Source of the DNA: Karalla daura
Lineage: Eukaryota; Chordata; Actinopteri; Chaetodontiformes; Leiognathidae
NCBI GenBank assembly: GCA_029224185.1
Contig: CM055205.1
Location: 18,697,942 to 18,761,941 of the forward strand
Direction: 5' to 3'
Length of the DNA stretch: 64,000 bases
The notes under the pieces were generated by a model that did no database searches, was not told the origin of the DNA, and was given only the letters and a program-made list of their open reading frames with translations. This document shows, piece by piece, positions 31,644-44,100 of the stretch; position 1 is the first letter of the stretch, and every line of letters starts with the position of its first letter. Both the position numbers and the translations under genes were made by a program.

Positions 31644-34600
31644 CAGAGCTATAAATAGCGAGCTACGTGTTTGCCTTCACATGCAGATACACAACATTTC
31701 TCCTTCTTGTCAGCTTCCTCAGTTTCTTCAGCTCCTCTCACCTCACCTCACCCATCTCTCTTTTCACCCCCTCCTCCTCCTCCTCCTCCTCCTCCTCCTC
31801 CTCGTCTTCCTCTGGATCCTCCACCTTTTCTGTCTTGTCTTTCTTGCCTTCTCTCTCCCTCTTTCTCTCTCTCTCTCTCTCTCCGCCAGAATACTAATAA
31901 ACCTCCTCCTCCTCCTCCTCCCTCCTTCCTCCTCGCTTTTTTTTTTATTCCTACAGAAGCTCATATTCCCCATAAATTTTCTCTGCTTGAATTCTTTGTC
32001 CTCATCTCACAGCATGACTCAGAGACTTTGCCCTCCTTACTCCACCCCTCCTTCCCTCCTCCCGCCCTGGTAAGTTTCATTTGGAAAGCACCCACAGTAG
32101 CTTGGGTTTTACCTCACTCTCGCTCCCTCTCTAAATCCACCCGTCCTTCCTCCATCTACTCCTCCTCCTCTTCCCCCGTTTTTCTCGTCAAACCTCTTTT
32201 TTCCTTTGCAGATAGAACGTCAGTGTCTTCACGCGACGCCAAGATGCTTCCCGTGGCTTCAGACACTTAATTAGCAAACATGCGTGAGCGTTTTCTTTTT
32301 TACCTTGATCACCATGACTAAGTGAGACGTGAGGCGTCTGCACCAAGCAGCGAATGTGTGCAGGATGCTACGTTGTCATGGTGACGCATCATTTTCACCT
32401 GCTGGGTGTATTTTCTTTTCGTTTTTAATTGACGATCGTCTTGGAAATTTTACATTTGAAACTGGGAATAAGAATCAAAGCTTCATCGGACTCTATGAAG
32501 GTGCTCACAGTAAAATACAATACCAGAGAACTTATTTCTTAGTTCTGAAAGCTCGAGAAAGCTCAAGCTCAGAGTGAGTGCTTTGAAGAATTGACCAGCA
32601 GATCACACTCTGACTTGAAAAACTTGAGCTGTTGAAACCTTTGTTGAAAAAAAAATGCATTTAATGATTATTTCATGATTAGAAATTACGTTTCCTGACT
32701 GGTTGTGTATTGGAGCTTTTTGGAGCCAGCCCTGGTGGATCTCGGTGGTATTGCATCGCCTTCACTTTCCAGACCAGAAGACTACGTCCATCTTTCATGT
32801 ACAGTCTATGCTATAGTGTCTGTAAAGGGCTGTGAGTCCGTTTACCAATTACCAAAAATTGTTGTTTAAGAAGCAATTTGTAGGTTGGAGCAGATCTGAA
32901 CAGGACGTTTTGCAGCTCTGTGGACATGTTGCGTATTTTGTCATTTACCGGATGTTTTTATCCAAAGAAAAACATTCAAGCTACGTCGCAATAGCGTATC
33001 AATGAACACTGCTCTACATTCAGGAGTAGAAGAGTCTAGTAGTGTGAGTGCTAGCATAAGTGCCTGGCATAAGCACTAGTTAAGTGGAGGTAGCAGTAGG
33101 AGACGGAGAAGGAGAAGGGAGAATAAAAGCTGTGAAAGTTGAGAGAGAGAGAGGGAGTTGGGTTTTTCAGTTGCTTTGCAAAGATGGAGCGGGTGCTACT
33201 TGGTACAGCTCGGTAATAACTGGCTCGGTTCCTCTCCTCATTACTGCTCTATTCAGAGTTTTGTCTAAAGGATCCATCAGCTCAGGTGTGTTTGGACATC
33301 TGTGAGGTCTTTGTTGCTGCTGTATTCACGACCACATGCACAGGACTGGAGCAGCAGCAAATGCACATTTGCAGGACCTCGGTGGATGGGGTGGGGGAGA
33401 TGGAGGGAGGTGGGGGGGTGGAGGGGGGTGGAGCTGCTGGTGCTGGGGCTTCATTACTGAGCCCTGCTGTCAACTTCTCAGCCGTCAAGAGGAGCCGGCG
33501 GCAGAGAAGCTGGAGCACCACAAGAAGAAGCCACTCAGCAGCCAGACGAGCTGAAGAACGAGGCCTGAGATAAACAGCACAGATGCTGAATGTTAAACCA
33601 GGTCTCCAGGTCTCTCTCCACAACCTGAGCTCCTGCTCTGCAGGCTGCAGGCCTAGACCAGGCAGCCACACCTCTCACCTGCGTGCACGCCCCACACACA
33701 CACACACACACAGGTGTAATTACCGGGGAGTCGCTGGGACAGCAGCGAGGACTGTGAATCCGTCAGACGACTCCGGCTGTGCGGCTCTGGCACGGAGCGC
33801 TGGTGTTTAGGAGTTACTGTGGCCGCGCTGACGGGGCAGCGATAATTAAAAGAGGAGACGAGGAGCAGCCACAGCCACGGGTCGACTTCATGAAAGGACC
33901 AGAGGGCACGACCAGGCCTCGGCATCATCGTAGCTGAACAAATGTCTTCAGATGAGTGAATATGAACGTCAATATCCATCTATCCAACAGTTTAACGATA
34001 AAATGCTTAAAAATGAATCCACGTTCATTGGTTAGCCTAACCGTTATTAGATTATATTATTGATTGTTCCAGAGATATGAATGTGATATATATATAGTAG
34101 AGACAGCGATTACGACTATCTGTGTCTTCTCATGTGGTTGATTAGCATCTGTGAGAGTGACTGATTATTACCATTTCTTGTCAGACTTTGTAGTACAGTA
34201 GATATGATGGATAGGAAAACAGCAAAAATCATTCCTTCAGCTTCACCTTTCATGGTAAATCGCTCTGATATAGCTCTTTTCTAGTCTTCATGACTACTTA
34301 AAGTGCTTTATGGAACGAATGCTCCACTCATAAACATGGTCTGTCTGCTCGACCAAGATTCAGAAGCATTCAGACAGTTTACCACTCTGATGACAGAGCA
34401 TGAGGAACAGTTCAGGGATGAGCTTCTTGTATCACAGTGTGTTTCAACCTTGAGAACATTCCAGTCTGAAATTTGGGAAGTTCAACGGTATGATGACTTC
34501 TCTGTGAGTCCTCAGTGTCGTCTGTGTATTTACAGAGTGTCGGGATCACAGAGTCGACCTGGGAGCTCTGCGTCTGAGGATGGAGATGAAGGTAATGCAG

Positions 34601-35289
34601 TCGAGAGCGCGGCCTGTCCTCACCTGCCCTCGCCGGCTGAATCGCAGTGTTTTCATATTCAAATTGTGTGAGACTGAGCGAGAGAGAGGAGGCGAGGGCA
34701 GATGTGTTGGAGAGAACAGCTGTAGCACGTTGTTCGAGAGACAGATGAGAGACGGGAGGGAAGCCCAGCTGCAGACGCATTACATGCATCAGGTATCGCT
34801 CACACCAACACTTGCTCACCTTCACTCAGGCAGAATAAAACTTTAAAATCGCTCCGCGATGACCGGGAAAATGAGAGCATTAGTCTGCAGCGTGGTGCCG
34901 CTCTATTCTGTAAAATACTCCTGACAAGACGGTGATGAAGGTCACAGATTGGCAGTCGCAGCTCTTTAAGAAAGTGCATCACACAACAGCTGCATCTGTA
35001 GCCTACAGAAACCCCATCTCGAGGCCACTGAGCAGCAGTGAAACTCATTATTTCCACTGCGGTTCCTGTTTGCAACATGCCGCTTGGTTATTTTGAAGCG
35101 TTTCATGGTTTGCAGGAGTCAAACATCTGGATCGTTGGAGCTTCGACCAAGCAGAGGTCAGGTGAGTTTAAAGTTGGAAAATACAGGTTTAAATACCTCC
35201 TCCATACCTGCTGCTATGGGTTGTAGTGACCTTGAGGAAGCCACCTAAAACTCCGCTTGATTAGGCTGACTGATAGCTTTACATCCCAT

Positions 35290-35460
35290 TTACCCTCGGA
35301 TCATTCGTCTATTGGGTGGGTTCTCCTTAGAGATGCTTTGGGTGCTGCAGCAGCTGAAGCATGATTGGGGTGATGAGCCTCGCTCCAGGGCACTTCAACC
35401 ATGGGGAGATTCAAACCTGTGACCTTTCGACTTATACCTGAGCTGCTTTAGCAATGAGGC
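35290..35460 (-). repeat. Degenerate tRNA-derived SINE
   Basis: Read on the minus strand: a tRNA-like head with GCTAAAGCAGCTCAGG (A-box region, ~35440-35457), GGTTTGAATC as B box (~35412-35421), then GTGCCCTGGAGCGAGGCTCA, which matches the core of common fish SINEs (GTGTCCTTGAGCAAGGCAC). Boundaries are approximate. Confidence 0.5.
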
Positions 35461-35699
35461 TGATTTCACAATTCAATTTTCTAAGTATAACCCTATATGG
35501 GGCGTTCCAGATAGTATTGTTAAAGGAAAAGGAAGTTATAGGCAATATAGGTAGTCCCTAGGAACCTTAAGGATTTCCTTCGTCTCATACATATTCAGAC
35601 TCTCATTAGTGTGTTTACACCAGAGCTCATGTAAGAAGCCAAACTCTGAGGAAAGTGTTTGAAAGGATGGCTCGAAAAATGGCATCTACGAATTAGTTA

Positions 35700-35870
35700 C
35701 TACGTCCAGAACACAAAGGACGGAGGCAAAATACACCCTGTATAGGTTGTCGGTCCACACACACTCAACATTCACTCTCATACTCACACTTAGGAGCAGT
35801 TTAGAGTCCTCTATTAACCTAACCATGCATGTTGCTGGACCGTGGGAGGAAACCAGCACTGGACCCCCTT
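35700..35870 (-). repeat. Common fish interspersed repeat, reversed copy
   Basis: In reverse orientation it shows the motifs of 7845-7995: CTCCCACGG-TCCAGCAACAT, GGTTAATAGAGGACTCTAAA, and GTGAGTATGAGAGTGAATGT. Confidence 0.55.
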
Positions 35871-36044
35871 GATAGCCTGAACTACTACCCGTTTGATCAA
35901 GTGGTGTCACATGAAAACACTTTCTTGCAACTTTACTCTCACATCTGCAAAATCATTCAAAACTACAGTTCACCCAATGTGTGTGTATGAGTCAGTCTAA
36001 TCTACCTTTGACTCCTTTAACTGTGTGCACACGTATGTTTGTGC

Positions 36045-36078
<34 letters not shown>

Positions 36079-36189
36079 CGTCGACGATGACAGAGGGGAA
36101 ACAGGAGTGTGTGTGACGACGGGAAGCAGAGAGAGAGAGGAGGCGAAGCGGATGACACGCACTTACACACACCCTCTCTCTCTGTTTCT

Positions 36190-36385
36190 CTCTCTCTCTC
36201 ACTCACACACACAGGCGCGGAGGAGAGGACAGTGAAGCAGCGGAGACAGAGCGGAGGAGAAGCAGCAGAGGAGGAGCAGGAGGAGAGACAGAGAGAAAGA
36301 AAGAGAGTGAGAGAGAGAGAGAGAGATGCCCGCTGCACGGATGGATTTTATTTTCCCCGAGCTGATCGAGCCTCTCTAAGACGAC
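36190..36385 (+). promoter_or_regulatory. fam131b-like 5'UTR/promoter region
   Basis: GC- and purine-rich (many AGAG and GGAG runs). An in-frame TAA at 36377-36379, three codons before the ATG, shows the frame is not extended upstream. No TATA box is visible. Extent is inferred. Confidence 0.45.
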
Positions 36386-36413
36386 ATGGGCTGCATCGGA
36401 TCCCGGACCATCA
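36386..36413 (+). CDS. fam131b: fam131b-like coding exon 1
   Basis: 28 coding nt: MGCIGSRTI plus one base. Donor gtaagg at 36414. In-frame stop just upstream. ATG context GACGACATGG has G at -3 and G at +4, a strong Kozak. Confidence 0.7.
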
Positions 36414-37113
36414 GTAAGGATGCTGCACATGTGCAGGGAGGGAAGGAGAGAGGGAGGGAGGGAGGGAGGGAGAGAGAGAGGGAGGGATGCATGGAGGAAT
36501 GCGGGGTGGAGGTGCTGGGGAAGGGTCAAAGGAGGAGAAGGAGGAGGAGGAGGTGCACGGGGAGACTTTACCGTGATCCTGCAGAGTTGCTCTTCTTTGC
36601 ATGTGATTTTTAAAGCTTTTCTTCTGCTGTGTGTGTGGTGTCTGCACAGTTTACTACAGGGATTATATCTCAGTGTGTGTGTGCGCGCGCGCGTGTATGT
36701 ATGTGTGCGTGCGTGAGTGAGTGTGTGTGTGTTTGTGTGTGTGTGTGTTGGAGCGGAGACAGGCAGGCAATAGGATGTGAGCAGAATGAGATGCAGCCTG
36801 ACGGTCTCCTCTCCACATGGATGACACCAGGCAGTGTGTGTGTGTTTGTGTGTGTGTTTATGTGTGTGTGTATGTGTGTTTGTGTGTGTGTGTGTGTTTG
36901 TGTGTGAGTCCCGCCTTGACGTAGAACTAAGGTCATCGCATGCTGGGTGTCTGAGAAAATTCCCCCTCTCCCTCCTTCCACTTTCTCCCCCCTCACCCCT
37001 CGTCTCCTTGTCTCCTCTCCTCCTCACCTCTCCCTTGTCTCTCGCTTCTGTGCGTCATGCAGCGACGTAATAAACTGAAGACGCAGGCAGTGCATACGGC
37101 TCACACACACACA

Positions 37114-37155
<42 letters not shown>

Positions 37156-37156
37156 A

Positions 37157-37191
<35 letters not shown>

Positions 37192-37307
37192 AAAATATGA
37201 ACAGGAAGCTCGGAGCAGGAGCTCATGCAGGATGAGTCAGAACCGGGCTCGGTAAACTCAGGTGTGAGGCTTTGCACATGTAGGTCAGTTCTGTGAGTCA
37301 ATGGCTG

Positions 37308-37365
<58 letters not shown>

Positions 37366-38707
37366 CTTTTGAATTGTGAAAGAGCTTTAACCAAATCTAA
37401 TTAATTCCAAGTTCTTTCATTTTCCTGCCTGGACGCCAGCAGGTGTTGGGGTTCAGACCCACATGTCTCTCAAGGTGCAGACGATAAAACTTTCTCTTTA
37501 TTTCCAAGCTCCTGGTTTCTCCAATGCTGTGTCATCAGTGTGTGAATGTACCGCCTGCCACTGGGGTGTGTATGGGTGAACGTGAATGAAGTGCTTCGGG
37601 TGCTCATAAAGACCGGAAAAACGCTATATAAACAAAAATACAGTCCTCTAACCATAAAAAAACACTGAAACCGTAAACTGTAGTTCCACGATCCACCACA
37701 GGAGGTTGGCACCAAAAGTGAGTCAGTCGCCATAGACCTCCATGTAAGAATACAGAACTTTACAGCAGGATTAAACACGCTTACTCTGGTCTCTCTCTGT
37801 AGTTAATATCACCATTCAAAACTAAATGTTATAAGGTTATTAAGGTTATCTGTTGTAACTGAATCCAATCAGGGGATCATAATCAATAGAGAGGCATTCA
37901 GACCCAGTCCTCCATAAAGCTGCATATGTGCACCTGAGTGTATAGGCCAGACGGAAACACACTTTTCTATTAATCGCCACAGTGTGTTTATTTCCCGGGT
38001 CGCACAGTGTGTGGGAGGTAAGCCAGAAGCAACGTCTGGAACGGAGTCGACACTTTTAAAGCCACACTTAACGTAGAAAGGCTCCAGCTCACCAGTAAAT
38101 GTTGTAAATGTCGTAAATTTAACTACTGCCCCACAGAGGTCTGGAGCCAAATACGGGTCCCAAAAGAAGTTTCTGTCTTTCATGAACAATTTGCAAATTA
38201 TACACTCAGTCAGGAGTTTTACGTTGAGTCCTCATATGGACAGAAACATAAGAACACACACACACGCACATGCACATATATAGACACACGTGCACAGAGG
38301 GCTTTAAATCTTCTACAGAAGCCTCTTCACTGCAGACGCTAAGACCCAAGAGAAACACTTCAAACCGCTCTGCTGTCTGCTCAAAGAGAGCATGGTCACC
38401 CCTCTGCCTGCCTGTGTGTGTGTGTGTGTGTGCTGTCCACACGTTCATGTATGCAGATACACACACACACACATGCACACACACACACGCGGTGCCAGAG
38501 GACGATCACCTCCCTCCGTCTTTTAAACGCTCCATCAAAGGCCCATCAGCTCCTCTATGAGCACAAACGCAGGCTGCGGGGGGATTTAAATACAGGGAGG
38601 GGGAATTTGACCTTTGATTGTCATTGAGCTGGGCGGAGGGATGGAGGGAGATCAGAGGAGGGCTGGAGTTGGTGGTTGGCGAGGAATGATAAGGACAGTG
38701 AGGGAGA

Positions 38708-38785
<78 letters not shown>

Positions 38786-38901
38786 CAGTGGAAGGTTTTT
38801 TTTTGTGAGCAGCTGACATGAAGTCCTGGTGTTTTTTGGTTTCGTAAGTGGGTGTGTTCCCCTTTGTGTTCAGCTTTCTCCTCTCATCTCATCTCCCCTG
38901 G

Positions 38902-38944
<43 letters not shown>

Positions 38945-39072
38945 ACTCACTCTCTCCATTATTTGCAGTGTCAGAAGTAGATCAAAGCACATTACGGCAG
39001 CTATGTGCCGGGCACGTTATCTCACTCTGGCTGATATTCTCATTTTTGGATGGAGGCTGTGAGGAGTTAGCT

Positions 39073-39103
<31 letters not shown>

Positions 39104-40815
39104 CAAGGTTGACTCTTGAATCTGCAGTGGTTCGCTTCAGGTTTGCTTCAAACCCAGCAGCGAGGTGTGCTGTTATTCAGGGAGGGAGGTTAACAAAAAA
39201 CAAGGCTGAAAAACAGCCGACTGTTGCATCATCCAGGGTTAGAGGACCGGATGAGCTCTAAGTGCACATGAATCGGTGACAGCTGCCGATCGGAGGTGGA
39301 GGAGGAATAAGTTGAACAGGAAATCAAAGGTGGGCTGAGGACATCGCTGAGCACTGAGTGTGAGAGATGATGACGAGTGTCAGGGTTCGATCCGGTGTGA
39401 CCTTGATGGGCTGCAGGTTAGCTGAGTTAGCTGGGACCAGTCTGGAAGAGCTGTCTTCTCAATACCAGCTCGGCAAAGACTGCTGTTAGCACGGGCTTCT
39501 TGACTTCCGCCCCCTCGCTCATTTTACTTCCAAAATGTCCACGTCCTCCAGCTGCATCTGTGGCCAACGCTTCAATATTTATCAGGTGAAGATCAGAGGA
39601 AATCACGGGATAAAGAAAGCCAACATATGGGAGAGAATCAGGAGGTGTGAACGCGTCTGAGGCTGAATTCAACAGCCTTTAAGGGATAAAAACAAAGGCA
39701 ACTGAACTTTTGGTCTTAAAGATGTTTTGTCTTTCATCCAAAAGGCTTCTCTTGTGTGGGAGTCCCCTGGTTTGGGATTTCTTGAATTTATTCGGACTGG
39801 ATTTGGTCCAAACCTCATGCACAGGTGGAGTCATTATTTAGATCATGCATTATATATGTTAAGCTGTTTGAGCAAAAGGTGGATGCTACAACTGGCTAGA
39901 GACAGCTTCCATTTATCTGACTCAACCTGCTCAGTCTTTGTCCAGAGGAATGGATCTTGCATTAGCATCTCGTTAGCACTCAACTAGCTTTTTAACTCCT
40001 ATAAGGTAAACTTCATATTGAACTCATCAATGTGTCATAACGGAGGCAGAAGAAGACAACACACACCTCCCAACAGGTGACTCAAACAGTCTCTTGGGAT
40101 GACAATTCACAGCATACCTAGATTATATAGTTGATCCCCCATGTTAGTGGACTGGGCCCCATCAGATGACCAATGAAAGAGCATTTTCTTTGTAGGTCTA
40201 CAGATGTATCTACTCTGGGGTTGGTAATAATAGAAACAACAATGCACAAGATAGAGCAGTTTCTTTCTAGGTCATTCAGAGAGAATAACGCTTCATATCC
40301 TTGGAAACAAGCGGCTTAAAGACGTGGAGAATATTGACTGCCTGCAGCCGCCGTCACCAGAGGAAAAGAGAGAGAAACCATTAGAGGAGGAGGAATAGAG
40401 TCGTCCCGAACTGTTAAGTGTTTTAACCAAATAAACAGCTTCACGGTCCAATAAAACCTGCTGCCACAGTGCGAGGACTCGAACGGCTGTAAGACATCAG
40501 ACAGAAGAGATCGAAGGGCGCCGTTGCAGGGATCAAGAGACAAACTTGAGAAAAGTGATGCAGTGTGTGACAGAGCTTGTTAAAATGGTAATAGGACACC
40601 CCCCCCTATCTCCTCCCAACCCCTCACCCTCCTCCCCCGTCTCTCAGATTTAATGCCTGCAGAATATTTCCTGCTGTTTCTTGCGAGGAGCATCTATTCT
40701 TATATTGGGCCTGAGCGAGAGCGGCTGCTGCTAAAAATAGAGCCGGGGTAAAAGAGGGAGGTCAATGAGAAACGGAGGGTGGGGAAGGAAAATGTTACAG
40801 TAAATATGGGTCAAC

Positions 40816-40853
<38 letters not shown>

Positions 40854-40920
40854 TCTCCACATTTCTTCTTCTTATTCACATCTCACCCTTGACTTTGTGC
40901 GAGCGAATCAAGCGTTGAAT

Positions 40921-40962
<42 letters not shown>

Positions 40963-41096
40963 GGCTCCTCTTCCTCTTCTCTCTGTGGAAAATAAGACAG
41001 TGAATTAGGGGAAGAGCCAAAAAAAGAAGCGGTCCATTTGTGTTTTATTGCTCTGCAGTTTCATCCCGATCGCCTCAGAGATTCTGCAGCAGCATT

Positions 41097-41144
<48 letters not shown>

Positions 41145-44100
41145 TGCTTGTTTGGTTTGTTTTCGGTCGGTCGTCTGAGGCGTCGTCTCAGACGTTATAT
41201 CCTGCAGCTACAGCGGAGCCGATGTCGAGCAGCGGGACGGCCTGTAGAGCTTCCAGAAGCTTGTACACATAGAGACAAATAAGAAGAAGAAGGAGAAGGG
41301 AGAAAGACTGAGGGACTGGATGCGCTGTCAGGCTGTAAACTGGCACTGTGTGTGTATGTGTGTGTGTGTGTGAGATCCTGACTGCAGATTTAAGACTTGC
41401 TTCACCTGTGAAACAAAACCTGCGCCGCAGTGCAGCCGAGTCTAGACGGGTGCCTAAATATACATCCGCTCGATGGCGGCTCAGGATCCGTCGGATCAGG
41501 GGAACTAGCAGAGCCAGGTGCCGCTTAAACGGAACGGACCAGTCATTCTTAGGACTACCTCGCTCCACTCTTCTCCAAACATCTGTGGATAGAAATGTGT
41601 GTTTTTATTACCGGAATGCATGCGTGGTATGTACATGCATCTGCACCGTGCAGCCAGTTGGCCGGCTGATGTGGTTTTGCATAAACAGCCGTCCCTGTCA
41701 GGCTGCCAGGCCATTGTTCCGGCGGTTTATTATCCCGAAACCCCAACAGCCTGAAAAATGTCCCGTTGGACTGGAAGCCCACCGCTCCGACAGCCTGTTA
41801 TCCCGGAAACAAATGCCCACTGCTCCAAAAATACTCGGCCGCCCCGTTAGTCTTCCTCCTGACCGCTCTGCCTCCGACTGAGGCATCTTCTGGTGGAAAA
41901 GCTTCAGTTTTCCAGTCTGTGCCGGACCGTCTCATCACCATTCGTCACCCACCTAACCCAGGGGTGCCAAACTTTACCCCCTTAACCCTGTAAGTCCCAG
42001 ATATAGAAAACAATGAGCAAAAACGCTGTTTCACCTACTAGACTTGGTGCAGGAGGCCTCTGATGTAGAAACTAAAGAGTTTTTAATTGTTTTATGTTGC
42101 TTTTGTTGGGCCTAGTTGAGAGCAGAATTTCTGTATTGGTCCTCACATTGTCTGAATGAACTAAAGGATAGGAGGCTATAGTACATATATTCCTTCCTAT
42201 AGTAAGGAATAGTACAACATAAAAATCTCCAGTTTCCAAAATAACTAGACATCTATGTGTTCTTTGTGTGACTTTGTACTAAACCCCTAAAACTATTAGT
42301 TGTACTTGCTTAAACCTGGACAGATCAGGCTGGATAAAACAAAGAGATGAGCCTGCTTAAGATGACATGCCATGACCACAATCCACCTATCCACCTATCT
42401 CCTGTCTATTAAGATTGTGAGGATCAAAAATAGGACCAATGAAAATGTAGTCTATAATGACAATAAAAATGCCTGGTGGTTATATAGATTGAAACTGAGC
42501 ACACAAACCGCCACATGTTCATTGCATTGCATGTTGTTTGTGCAACAAGGTTTTTCTAGTGAAAACTGAGAAGCGATTCACACTGCAGGGAAAAAGATCT
42601 GAACAAAGTGGGTTAATAAAGATGTCCCAGATGTTTTATCCCCCCCCCCACCTCCCCCCTCCCTCACCCCCCCGCCTGTCCTCTTTGCAGGACTGTCTGT
42701 TTGCATGCGTCTTCTTCAGATCTTGTTGGAGGCCAGAAGCTCGTTGTCTGGCTTCGCAGCTTCCGGCAAACAGTTTTCAGTCCAGCGACTCTCCGTCCGA
42801 AATCCACGATAGGCCCGGGCGGGCGGCTCCGGGGTCGTCTCGGGCTGCGGCTCGCCCTCGCCCTCGCCCTCGCCCTCGCCCTCGCCCTCGCCCTCGCCCT
42901 CGCCCTCGCCCTCGCCCTCGCTCGGCTCTTGTTTACAATAATTGTCCTGACGTAGAGGAGCCCAGCTGGAGCCGGACGCTGCAGAGCAAATAAACCAGCC
43001 GCTCAGGTGTGGAGACAGAGGTCCATTCACCGCTGAAACCTCTTTGTCTGGTTTTATCTTTATTTATTTATTTACTTTTTTAAAAAAACGAGACCACAGC
43101 GCTTTCCCAACCCGCCGCAGCGGATCGGGAGGTCGTTCAGCAGGTGTGAGCGTTTTCACAGCCCGTGTGCCGGGAAGCTCCGCAGCGCTGCCATTTACAT
43201 GTTCCCAGTGACTCACAGTGTCGTTTTATTGAATTAACGCTGCAGCCCGCAGTTGTTCTGCAGCTGTCAAAACACGCGCGCAGAAAACAATCGAGGTAAT
43301 TGAAGGTATGCATCGTGCAGCTGAATAAACGGCAGCAGAGCCGACGCGTTTGATTCGATCTCATTCTGGCAGATTTCACATCTCCCTGAAGCTGCTCTGA
43401 GGAAAAACTTTACCGTCCCTGTTCAATTCATTCAAGGATTCAAGGATTCAAGGAGCTTTATTGTCCTTCCAACACATGTTAACATGAGGGGAAATTAAAC
43501 GGTCCCGGTCCAAGCCAGTGAGATACAATACAATACAAGAAGAATAACTCACATAGAAATATGCAAATATAAGCTAAGTAAGAAATATAGATGTATAAAC
43601 TCACAGTATAAAAGGTAAAATACTATAATAAGTGTAAGAGGAAGCAATGAAATGGAATTACACAACAATATGCACATCCTTCTCCATTGAGGTAGTGTTA
43701 AAGTGACAACTGTGCACAGTCCAGTATAGTGCAAACAGCTTGTGCATGTGTAATAGTAGGTATAGGTGTAGTAGTAGGTGCAGGTATGGACTTTTTTTGA
43801 TATAGACTTTTGAACAAGTTACTTAAACGCTCACATTTAGTCCGAACTCATCTGACCCGTCCGTGTTCTAGCTTCTCCACCTGTCAGGCTGTATGTCACC
43901 GTCCACACTTTCCACCGTTTCACGACGACCAAGTAAGAAGATAGAGAGCCTCCGAGTGAGAAATCATGAATATTTCCTTCACGTTTCCACCCCGAAGCCC
44001 TTAATTAACAGATTTCCTGCCTCAGCATGGTCATTATACGGCGCTGAATAGCTCAATGAGTGGTAATGTTGCAGTGTTGCAGAGGTGAGCTGCTCGCCCA

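Noticed and set aside
31303..32270. 256- and 199-codon frames
   Set aside because: Built from (CA)n, (CCT)n and (CT)n tracts, with no conserved segment between them.
36203..37027. 274-codon minus-strand frame over the fam131b-like first exon
   Set aside because: His-Thr and Ser-Leu-Pro runs come from CA and CT repeats; it is antisense to the supported exon.
42538..43030. Pro-Arg, Leu-Ala and Glu-Gly repeat proteins
   Set aside because: Three frames of the same hexanucleotide repeat; no coding evidence outside it.
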